Translations under genes and position numbers: made by a program
In this document: piece by piece, positions 16,974-24,339 of the stretch
How positions within the stretch are numbered: the first letter of the stretch is position 1
Layout: each line of letters starts with the position of its first letter
The notes under the pieces: generated by a model
What the model saw: the letters and a program-made list of their open reading frames with translations, nothing else
Told to the model about the DNA's origin: nothing
Database searches by the model: none
NCBI RefSeq assembly: GCF_001047375.1
Contig: NZ_LFVU01000026.1
Location: forward strand, 248,001 to 312,000
DNA length: 64,000 bases
Direction of reading: 5' to 3'
Source: Clostridium cylindrosporum DSM 605
Lineage (GTDB): Bacteria; Bacillota; Clostridia; Clostridiales; Caloramatoraceae

Positions 16974-17987
16974 ATGAAAAAGAAAATTGCAATAGCAACA
17001 TGTATGGCAGTTTTATGTTTAGGTGGAGGGGGAGCTGCATATGCTCAATACAAGACACCAGTATCATACCTTAGCTTAGACATTAATCCAAGTGTAGAAA
17101 TAGGAGTAAATGCATTTGGTAAGGTTATAAAGGTTGAGGGAAGTAATAAAGATGGTAGCAAGATACTTAATGGAGTAAAGATAACAGGTCTTAATGTTAA
17201 GAAGGCTGTTAATACACTACTTCTATCAGCTATCCAAAAGAATTACATAGCTAAGGATGGTTCATCAGTTGTTGCACTTACAGCAGAAACAGACGATAAA
17301 GAAACTTCAAATGAGATAAAAACAGCAGCAGAAGCAGGTGCTACTGAAGCTTTAAAGGAAAGCGATAAAACAGCAGCTATAGCAAAGGGAGAGGTTTCAC
17401 TATCTCTTCGTGAAGAAGCAATGAAGTACAATATAACTCCAGGAAAGCTTAATCTAATAAAGAAGCTTCAAGTATTAGACAAGACTGCTACTGTAGAAAA
17501 GTACAAAGATGAAAGCGTAAAGAATATTATGTACGCTATAAAGGTGAAGAAGGGTAAGGGCAATGTTGCTAATAAAGCTGAAACTACTGTAACTGATAAG
17601 ACAGAAGGAACAACAGCGTCAACAACAAATACACCAGGAACTTCAACAACACCAACTACGTCTACAAATACAAATACAACTACAGATACAACTAAAACTA
17701 CAGCAACTACACCAGGAACTACAACAACTGACACTACAACTGACAAGACTGATGTAAGTACTAAAGATAATGTAGAAGAAACTAAGAAGGCTACAAGCAC
17801 TAAGACTAAGAATATTACTGTAGTTAATAAGAATAAGACAATGACGATAAATAAGACAATGACTAAGTCAAACAACACTACTACAAAGAGTATGGTAAAG
17901 ACTACAGTTAAGAACACTTCAAACAACAAAACAAATAATGCTAGTGCAAACGGTAAAGCAAGCAGCAACGGCAAAGGTAACAAGTAA
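16974..17987 (+). CDS. secreted RsgI-like domain protein with Thr-rich tail
   Basis: A 337-residue protein. A signal peptide (residues 1 to about 25, ending AYAQ) leads into the extracytoplasmic RsgI-type domain: YLSLDINPSVEIGVNAFGKV is its hallmark and holds the Asn-Pro where RsgI anti-sigma factors cut themselves. A helical region follows, then from about residue 205 a low-complexity Thr/Lys/Asn tail. The cytoplasmic sigma-binding domain and transmembrane helix of true RsgI are missing, so it is not a classical anti-sigma factor. GGAGGG precedes ATG 16974. A shorter paralogue is at 20053. Its expression from an ECF-type promoter suggests it belongs to the signalling circuit. Confidence 0.78.
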   Translation: MKKKIAIATCMAVLCLGGGGAAYAQYKTPVSYLSLDINPSVEIGVNAFGKVIKVEGSNKDGSKILNGVKITGLNVKKAVNTLLLSAIQKNYIAKDGSSVVALTAETDDKETSNEIKTAAEAGATEALKESDKTAAIAKGEVSLSLREEAMKYNITPGKLNLIKKLQVLDKTATVEKYKDESVKNIMYAIKVKKGKGNVANKAETTVTDKTEGTTASTTNTPGTSTTPTTSTNTNTTTDTTKTTATTPGTTTTDTTTDKTDVSTKDNVEETKKATSTKTKNITVVNKNKTMTINKTMTKSNNTTTKSMVKTTVKNTSNNKTNNASANGKASSNGKGNK

Positions 17988-18207
17988 AATATAGACATTA
18001 CTACAAAATAGACATTACTATAAACAGAATTCTTGAATCAGGGGATTTTTAATACCATTGATTTTTAGAAGTCTTTATCTAGTAGCTTAGCATCGCCTAT
18101 ACCACCGCCCATCCCACCACTTATAAAAGCGGGGGTATTAGCGCTAGTTAGCTATTGAACAAATTAAGCAAACAAGTTAATAGAATAGATCACTCTATAA
18201 TAAGTCT
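17988..18207. other. spacer with a hairpin element shared with the queE-queC gap
   Basis: TCTTGAATCAGGGGATTTTT and TTGATTTTTAGA (18031-18070) align to 56458-56498 over about 40 bases with few differences, and both can fold. A C/G-rich stretch with CCACCGCCCATCCCACC (18100-18118) stands out from the A/T background. No gene is seen. Confidence 0.4.
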
Positions 18208-18244
18208 AAAAGGTGCAATTGTTTTAAACAATTGCACCTTTTGA
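18208..18244. terminator. bidirectional terminator
   Basis: AAAAGGTGCAATTGTTT pairs almost perfectly with AAACAATTGCACCTTTT. Confidence 0.85.
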
Positions 18245-18261
18245 TTATTCTTAAAAGTGTT

Positions 18262-19494
18262 TTATATTCCAGATATATATTCGTCGATTGCATCTGCTAC
18301 TTTTTTAGAGAACTTTACTGCTTCTACAACGGTTCTAGCACCAGTTACTACGTCTCCTGATGCGAAAACACCATCACGACTTGTACGTCCGAATTCATCT
18401 GCCTTAACTAGTCCAAATTCATTTAATTCAAGGTCCTTTGAGTAGGAGAAGGTATTCATACGTGCCATTTGACCAGTTGCTATAATAATAGAGTCTGCCT
18501 CAAATAGTTTCTTAGAAGCTTCTAAGGTTATTACTTTTTCATTGCCGTCCTCTGTAACCTTTTCAGTATCTAAGTATATTATTCCATCGTCATTAAATTC
18601 AACAGGGGTTTTGTAGAATTCAAAGTTAACTCCATCAAGCTTAGCATATGTTATTTCATGCTTACTAGCTGACATATCCTCTTCGCCTTTTCTATACATT
18701 ATGTCTACTTTCTTTATGCCTTTTCTTAGAGCTGTTCTAGCTACATCTATAGCTACATTTCCTGCGCCAATTACACAAACCTTCTTACCTAGGTTATGTA
18801 CATCAGGATTTTTTAGGTAGTCTATAGCGTAGTGTACATGACCTAGATGTTCTCCTTTAATGTTTAAAGGATTAGGTCTCCAAACCCCTGTACCAATAAA
18901 TATAGCCTTATATCCGTCTCTAAATATATCATTGATAGTAGGAACAGAGCCTATTAAGCTATTAGGTTTTATCTTAACTCCTATAGATTTTAGTTTTTCC
19001 GTTAATCTATCTATAATAGTATTAGGTAATCTAAATTCTGGTATTCCGTATCTTAGAACCCCACCTATCTTATCATTCATTTCAAATAGTGTAATATCAT
19101 AACCCCTTGATGCAAGAATAATTGAAATTGTAATTCCAGCAGGCCCTGAACCTACAATAGCTACTTTCTTGTTTGGGTCTATCGTAGTATTTATATTTAC
19201 TTTATCTAGATAGTAGTCAGATATATAATGCTCAATAGAACTCCAGTGAATAGGGTTGCTTTTATGTGAAAGTACACAATGACCTTCACAGTATCTTTCG
19301 TGTGGACATACTAATGAACAAACAATTGAAAGAGGGTTGTTTGAGAATAACTTTTCTCCAGCCTCCACAATATTGCCCTCTAAAAGCATAGCAATAGCCT
19401 CATTTATAGGAGTATTAACTGGACAACCTGTTCTACATCTAGGTACCTTACATTGTAAACATCTTTTAGCTTCTTCAACAATATGATGAGCCAC
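18262..19494 (-). CDS. NAD(P)H-dependent glutamate-synthase-small-subunit-like oxidoreductase
   Basis: A 410-residue flavoprotein like GltD/NfnB/SudA. Two N-terminal [4Fe-4S] ligand sets are visible: CLQCKVPRCRTGCPV and CSLVCPHERYCEGHC. Then comes the FAD Rossmann motif VAIVGSGPAGITIS (near residue 110), a second nucleotide motif VCVIGAGNVAIDVA and the final FASGDVVTGARTVVEA. No glutamate synthase large subunit is adjacent, so it may be a stand-alone sulfide/ferredoxin-NADP-type reductase or feed an unlinked partner. It lies between the two RsgI-like genes on the other strand. Confidence 0.88.
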   Translation of the reverse strand: MAHHIVEEAKRCLQCKVPRCRTGCPVNTPINEAIAMLLEGNIVEAGEKLFSNNPLSIVCSLVCPHERYCEGHCVLSHKSNPIHWSSIEHYISDYYLDKVNINTTIDPNKKVAIVGSGPAGITISIILASRGYDITLFEMNDKIGGVLRYGIPEFRLPNTIIDRLTEKLKSIGVKIKPNSLIGSVPTINDIFRDGYKAIFIGTGVWRPNPLNIKGEHLGHVHYAIDYLKNPDVHNLGKKVCVIGAGNVAIDVARTALRKGIKKVDIMYRKGEEDMSASKHEITYAKLDGVNFEFYKTPVEFNDDGIIYLDTEKVTEDGNEKVITLEASKKLFEADSIIIATGQMARMNTFSYSKDLELNEFGLVKADEFGRTSRDGVFASGDVVTGARTVVEAVKFSKKVADAIDEYISGI

Positions 19495-20052
19495 AAAATC
19501 ACATCCTTTCCGAGTAATAATTAATATCGTATTATTTTAATATAAAAAATATAAAACATTATCTTTTACATGTTAATTCTATTTAATTTAATACATTAAT
19601 CATTATACAAAGAGAATTGGAGTAAGGGAATATAGTATTTAAGTTTTTAAGAAAAAATTAAGCGGTAAGTTTGGTAGCTTAAGGGTTTTGCTGTTAAATA
19701 AATAACTGATTATACACAATTAACGAAGGAATATTGCATATAAATTTTTTATTATTAAATATAAATAGCTTAAAAGTGCAAGGATTTCTTATGGTGAATC
19801 GTTTTATATATGGAAGGGATTATTAATGTATTCTTAGTAGAAAATTTAACTTAAATTATCAAAGTGAATTAAACAACCAAAAATGAGATTTGTAGAATTT
19901 TTTACCACGTAACAATATTACACCTATATACTTTGAAGATTTAAGTTCTATCAATATTAGGAAGATATTAAATTTGTATATAAAGCATATTAACAGATGC
20001 ATTAAGACAAATGGAATCCCAAGAAAAATTTAATTACTAAGGAGGAAATCTT
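19495..20052. other. long intergenic region with leader of the second RsgI-like gene
   Basis: Apart from the ECF-type promoter near 19777 and a leader of about 240 bases I see no ORF with a ribosome site. The leader contains CTTAGTAGAAAAT, resembling CTTTAGAAATT and CCTTAGAAACT in the other two copies at the same distance from the promoter. Confidence 0.5.
19776..19817 (+). promoter_or_regulatory. ECF-type promoter, copy 2
   Basis: TGCAAGGATT, then ATCGTTTTATATATGGAAGGG with the same 16-base gap between GCAAGG and CGTT as in copies 1 and 3. It drives the RsgI-like gene at 20053. Confidence 0.7.
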
Positions 20053-20700
20053 ATGAAAAAGAAAATAGCAGCTGCAACTTGTATGGCGGTTTTATGCCTT
20101 GGGGGTAGTTCAGCACTTGCTAGTATTCAAAAGCCAGTATCATACCTTAGCCTAGATAGTAAGCCAAGTATAGAACTTGGATTAAATGCATCTGGTAAGG
20201 TTATAAAGGTTGAAGTGAGTAATAAAGAAGGTAAGAAGGTATTAAGCGGTGTAAAGATAACAGGTCTTAGTGTTAAAAATGCTGTTAACACAATAGTTTC
20301 ATCTTCTGTACGTAATAACTATATTACAAAGGATGGATCAACAGTTGTTGCAATTACATCAGAAACAAATAATAAAACAACTGCGGATAAAATAAAGTGT
20401 GAAGCAAATGCAGGTGCTGCTGAAGCTTTAAAGAAAAATAAGAAAAAAGCAGTTATACAAAATGAAAGCGTTTCATTATCTCTTCATGATGAGGCAAAGA
20501 AGTATGGCATAACTCCAGGGAAGCTTAACCTAATAAAGAAGCTTCAAGCACTAGATTCAACTGCTACTATCCAAAAGTACAAGGATGAAAGTGTAAAAAA
20601 CATTATGTATGCTATAAAAGTAAAGAAGGCTAAGGGGAATGTAGCTAATAAAGCTAAGACTCCTGTGAGTAGTACAACAACTACTACAACTACTAAGTAA
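20053..20700 (+). CDS. secreted RsgI-like domain protein, short paralogue
   Basis: A 215-residue protein, clearly homologous to the product at 16974 over residues 1-205 (same signal peptide MKKKIAAATCMAVLCLGG, same KYKDESVKNIMYAIKVKK). It ends in a short Thr run instead of the long tail. The key motif reads SLDSKPSIELG: the Asn before Pro is Lys, so self-cleavage of the RsgI type should be lost. AAGGAGG precedes ATG 20053. The pair looks like a local duplication followed by divergence. Confidence 0.75.
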   Translation: MKKKIAAATCMAVLCLGGSSALASIQKPVSYLSLDSKPSIELGLNASGKVIKVEVSNKEGKKVLSGVKITGLSVKNAVNTIVSSSVRNNYITKDGSTVVAITSETNNKTTADKIKCEANAGAAEALKKNKKKAVIQNESVSLSLHDEAKKYGITPGKLNLIKKLQALDSTATIQKYKDESVKNIMYAIKVKKAKGNVANKAKTPVSSTTTTTTTK

Positions 20701-20749
20701 AACATAGTACACCAATTAACTATTTCAATATAAAAATCGCTACATAATA

Positions 20750-20789
20750 GGAGAGTGTGTAAAGATTAGTCTTACACACTCTTTTTATT
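20750..20789 (+). terminator. terminator after the second RsgI-like gene
   Basis: AGAGTGTGTAA pairs with TTACACACTCT, followed by TTTTTATT. Confidence 0.88.
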
Positions 20790-20834
20790 AAAAAATTTGA
20801 GTAATTAGGAAAATATGTGCAAAGTATTTAAATT

Positions 20835-20876
20835 TTGCAAGGATTACAAATTATAAATCGTATTATATATAGAAAG
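20835..20876 (+). promoter_or_regulatory. ECF-type promoter, copy 3
   Basis: TGCAAGGATT, then ATCGTATTATATATAGAAAGG with the same 16-base spacer. No protein gene follows before the terminator at 21003. Confidence 0.68.
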
Positions 20877-21045
20877 GACTTAAACTTAGGTCCTTAGAAA
20901 CTAGCTACATCATAAAAAATACTGTAAAATGATGTGGTAAGGTGTAGAATTAGTTTTTTATAATATAAGTTTAATGGGGTAATTGACTAAAATATGGTGA
21001 GGAAAGAGTTGCAGTGGTATTTATATCGCTGCAACTCTTTTTTTA
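20870..21045 (+). ncRNA. candidate small structured RNA under ECF-type promoter
   Basis: Between the third promoter copy and a strong terminator lie about 170 bases without a supported ORF. They can fold into AAGGAC/GTCCTT (20873-20894), ACATCAT/ATGATGT (about 20904-20935) and the terminator stem AAAGAGTTGCAG/CTGCAACTCTTT. It could be a small RNA of the same regulon, a leader/attenuator for 21123, or the relic of a third lost paralogue. Confidence 0.45.
21003..21045 (+). terminator. terminator of the candidate small RNA
   Basis: AAAGAGTTGCAG pairs with CTGCAACTCTTT and runs into seven or eight T. Confidence 0.85.
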
Positions 21046-21122
21046 TATAAGTATAAAAAATAATCTTAGTGGGTAATCTTTTAATTAAGTAATAAAGGAT
21101 ATTAAGAGAGGTTGAATTTGTC

Positions 21123-22094
21123 ATGAGAGTCTTTAAGAAACCTACTATTTTAATAAGTAATTGTATAGAAAATGAAGCTTGCAGATATAATGGGGCAGTT
21201 GCAAAAAGTCCATTTGTTAATAAACTTAAGCCATACGTAAATTTTGTATTAGTGTGTCCAGAAGTTGCTGTAGGACTACCAATTCCTAGAGAGGCATTAA
21301 GGATAATTTCAAATGATAATGGAAAAAGAATAGTCTTCTCTAAATCAGGAGAGGACTTAACTGATAAGGTAAATGAATTCTCTGATAAATTTATAGAGGA
21401 ATTGTCATCTGATGAGATACATGGGGCAATACTAAAGAGTCGTTCCCCTTCCTGTGGAGTTAGAGATGTAAAGGTATATAATAATCATGGAAAGTCTGCA
21501 TCTGTAGTAGAAAAAGGTAGAGGGTTATTTGCAGACAAGATTGTAACTAGGTTTAATCAAGTCCCTATTGAAGATGAGGGGAGACTTACAAACTATAATA
21601 TAAGAGAACATTTTTTAACTAAAATATTCACTTTTGTTGATTTTAGAGAGATTAAGAAAAGGAAATGTATAGAATCTTTAATTGGGTTTCAAAGTGAGAA
21701 TAAGTATCTACTTATGGCACATAGTCCAGGAAATCAAAAGAAGCTAGGTCAAATAATAGGTGACCATAAGAAAATAGATATCGATGATTTATTTAATGAG
21801 TATGAGCATTATCTACATAAAGCTCTATCTATTGCACCAACTACTATGCGTAATATAAATATGCTTCTTCATCTATTTGGGTATTTTTCAAATGAGCTTT
21901 CCCAGGAAGAAAAGGCGTTTTTCCTTGATAGTTTAGAAAATTATCGTACTAAGAAGGTGCCATTTTCTGTTCCATTAGCAATTGTTCATTCCTGGGTTAT
22001 AAGATTTCAAAATGAGTATTTATTAAGTCAAACCATATTCGAAACCTTTCCAGGAGACCTTGTAGATGTTACAGATTCAGGAAAAGGTGTATAG
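21123..22094 (+). CDS. DUF523-DUF1722 (YbgA-like) protein
   Basis: A 323-residue two-domain protein. The DUF523 part (1 to about 150) has ISNCIENEACRYNG, CPEVAVGLPIPRE and SRSPSCG, conserved Cys positions suggestive of metal or thiol chemistry. The DUF1722/YbgA part (about 185-310) has LLMAHSPGNQKKLGQII. The fused architecture is common in bacteria and sometimes linked to photolyase-like genes, but function is not established. ATG 21123 has only a weak ribosome site (GAGAGGTT). It follows the candidate small RNA by about 80 bases. Confidence 0.85.
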   Translation: MRVFKKPTILISNCIENEACRYNGAVAKSPFVNKLKPYVNFVLVCPEVAVGLPIPREALRIISNDNGKRIVFSKSGEDLTDKVNEFSDKFIEELSSDEIHGAILKSRSPSCGVRDVKVYNNHGKSASVVEKGRGLFADKIVTRFNQVPIEDEGRLTNYNIREHFLTKIFTFVDFREIKKRKCIESLIGFQSENKYLLMAHSPGNQKKLGQIIGDHKKIDIDDLFNEYEHYLHKALSIAPTTMRNINMLLHLFGYFSNELSQEEKAFFLDSLENYRTKKVPFSVPLAIVHSWVIRFQNEYLLSQTIFETFPGDLVDVTDSGKGV

Positions 22095-22257
22095 TAACAC
22101 TAAGTAAAATAAGGTTTTTAGAGTATTTAAGGTTAATATTTATACGAAAATGAACGATATTGTAATAAAAGGTAAAAATGTAATAAAGTTATGTTTATAA
22201 TAAAAGATGTATAATTAGTAATAGGACTACTTCCTACAAAACTTAATATTAGATTGA
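22095..22257. other. promoter and leader region of the riboswitch transcript
   Basis: A/T-rich sequence with no gene. ATGTATAATTAG near 22208 looks like a -10 region for the c-di-GMP riboswitch transcript. Confidence 0.4.
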
Positions 22258-22346
22258 CGATAATAGCAAACTTATCGAAAGGTAAGGACGCAAAGCCATG
22301 GGTCTAAAGATAATAAATTATTCAATGATAGCCAGGTTGCCGAATT
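22258..22346 (+). ncRNA. c-di-GMP-I (GEMM) riboswitch
   Basis: The core blocks are present in order: AGCAAACTTATCGAAAGGTAAGGACGCAAAGCC with the GAAA tetraloop, then ATGGGTCTAAAG, then ATGATAGCCAGGTTGCCG. The GGACGCAAAGCC block and the closing GGTTGCCG are the most diagnostic. It lies upstream of a terminator and a chemoreceptor gene, a common regulon member. Confidence 0.95.
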
Positions 22347-22385
22347 ATATTAACTATAGTTATTAAAACTGTAATTTTAATTATT

Positions 22386-22418
22386 AAGCACCTATGATTT
22401 CATAGGTGCTTTTTTTTG
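22386..22418 (+). terminator. terminator downstream of the c-di-GMP riboswitch
   Basis: AAGCACCTATG pairs with CATAGGTGCTT, followed by a T run. It lies between aptamer and start codon and is the likely expression platform. Confidence 0.9.
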
Positions 22419-22440
22419 AAAATAAAGGAGATGTGGGGAA

Positions 22441-24147
22441 ATGTTTAAAAGTATGAAATTGTATCAAAAGATAGGAGTAGGTTTTCTTATTGTTATTTTA
22501 CTTTCTGGAGTTTTAGGAGGTATAGGGGTTAAATACTTAACAGATTTAAGTAAATTAACAGAAAAGATGTACAAGCAGTCATTTACGATAAGCAATACGG
22601 CACTACAGATAGAAACCGATATAGTCAAGATTCATAGAGAAATGAAGGATGTAGTAATGTCTACAAATCCATTAGAAATCGAAAACTCTGTAAAGATTGC
22701 AGCGGATCTTGAAGAAAAGATTTTAAAGGAATTTGATGCTGTTTATCAAGGTTTTGAGGGGGATAAGTCCATAGTTAATAATGCACGTGATGCATTTAAT
22801 GACTGGAAGCCAATAAGAGAGGAGACTACAAGGTTAACTCTAGAAGGAAAGTATGAAGAGGCTAAAGCTAATACAAAGACAGTATGTGCAAGTCAAGTTA
22901 AGTTAATAAGTGAGAACATGTCTAAGTTAATTAATTCAACAAAGAGCCATGCACAGGAAATACACAATATAACTATTAATAGTAGCAACATGGCAAAGAG
23001 CATTATTATAACCGTAATTATAAGTATCATAGTAATATCTATACTAATAGCATTTGTAATCACTACTAGTATAACGAGACCAATACATACTGCTGTAAAC
23101 TTTGCAAGGGAAATTGCTAATAGAAATTTAGCAATACAGGAATTAGACCATGACAGTAGAGATGAAGTTGGCGTACTAGTTAATTATTTAAATGAAATGC
23201 ATAAAAACCTAAGGTCTATTATTCAAGATATAATAGACAAATCTCATAATTTAGGTTCTTCTAGCCAGGAGCTAAGTGCTGCAGTTGAGGTTATAAATGG
23301 ACAAACCCAAAGTATAAACTCAGGTTCGCAAGAAATAGCTGCAGGTATGGAGGAAACAAGTGCTTCAACAGAAGAAATTATTAATTCTAGTAAAGACATA
23401 CATTTATCAACAGAGGACTTACTAAGTAGGGCAACTGAAGGCAATAAATCAGCTAAGGACATAGAAGTTAGAGCAAAGGAAATGAACAACAATGCAGTAA
23501 GATCTAAGGAAGTAGCTGAGATTACATATAAAGAAAAACAAGAAAAAATTATAAATGCAATTGCTGATGGTAAAGTGGTAGAAGAAATAGGAGTTATGGC
23601 AAATGTTATTTCTAGCATTTCAGATCAAATTAACCTGTTAGCTTTAAACGCAGCTATAGAAGCTGCAAGGGCAGGTGAGCAAGGAAAGGGATTCGCAGTT
23701 GTAGCCTCAGAAGTTCGAAAGCTATCAGAACAATCAGCGGAAACTGTAACTAGCATTCAACAAATGACAAAACAGGTTCAGGATGCATTTAAAAACCTAT
23801 CAGAAAATGCAGAGGGTATATTAAACTTTATTGATGAAAAGGTAATTGTTGATTATCAGGTTTTAGTAGATACTGGATTACAATACCAAAGGGATGCGGA
23901 GTATGTAGGTGCACTAGTACACGACTTTGCAGATAGAACAGATCAAATATCAACAAAAACTCAGCAGATTAATGTAGGGGTAGAGGCTATAGCAAGTGCA
24001 GTTGAGGAAGCTACAGCAAGTACCTATGAAATCTCTGAAAATGTTACGGAGACTACAAATTCAATAGAGGAAGTTACAAGAGTTGCAAAGGATCAAGCTG
24101 AACTTGCACAGGAGCTTAGCAGTTTAGTTGCGAAGTTTAATATATAA
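22441..24147 (+). CDS. methyl-accepting chemotaxis protein (membrane receptor)
   Basis: A 568-residue receptor: TM1 (about 11-32), an extracellular helical domain of the 4HB type (about 35-185), TM2 (about 188-212), HAMP ([23 protein letters not shown]) and a signalling hairpin with the tip [23 protein letters not shown] (near residues 398-420). It should feed CheW/CheA. It has no C-terminal CheR-docking pentapeptide. Expression is under a c-di-GMP-I riboswitch, so receptor level depends on the second messenger; a GGDEF protein is encoded at 52503. AAAGGAGATG precedes ATG 22441. Confidence 0.93.
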   Translation: MFKSMKLYQKIGVGFLIVILLSGVLGGIGVKYLTDLSKLTEKMYKQSFTISNTALQIETDIVKIHREMKDVVMSTNPLEIENSVKIAADLEEKILKEFDAVYQGFEGDKSIVNNARDAFNDWKPIREETTRLTLEGKYEEAKANTKTVCASQVKLISENMSKLINSTKSHAQEIHNITINSSNMAKSIIITVIISIIVISILIAFVITTSITRPIHTAVNFAREIANRNLAIQELDHDSRDEVGVLVNYLNEMHKNLRSIIQDIIDKSHNLGSSSQELSAAVEVINGQTQSINSGSQEIAAGMEETSASTEEIINSSKDIHLSTEDLLSRATEGNKSAKDIEVRAKEMNNNAVRSKEVAEITYKEKQEKIINAIADGKVVEEIGVMANVISSISDQINLLALNAAIEAARAGEQGKGFAVVASEVRKLSEQSAETVTSIQQMTKQVQDAFKNLSENAEGILNFIDEKVIVDYQVLVDTGLQYQRDAEYVGALVHDFADRTDQISTKTQQINVGVEAIASAVEEATASTYEISENVTETTNSIEEVTRVAKDQAELAQELSSLVAKFNI

Positions 24148-24175
24148 GAATAATTAAAGAAAATAAATTTATAGT

Positions 24176-24224
24176 TGAGAATAACAATATTAAAGTAGGT
24201 ATATTGTTATTCTCTTAATTTTTA
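24176..24224 (+). terminator. terminator after the chemoreceptor gene
   Basis: GAGAATAACAATAT pairs with ATATTGTTATTCTC, followed by TTAATTTTT. Confidence 0.88.
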
Positions 24225-24339
24225 CACAGTATATATTTTATACTAAAGTACATTTAAGTATCTACTTGATGAATTAATACTCTAGGGATACAATAATAAC
24301 AATACTTTCAAAGGATTTACTCTAGGAAGAGGTGAAGAT

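Noticed and set aside
17468-17998. Long minus-strand frame of hydrophobic residues
   Set aside because: It is the reverse reading of the repetitive Thr/Lys-rich tail of the gene at 16974; the Val/Leu-rich translation is an artefact of that composition.
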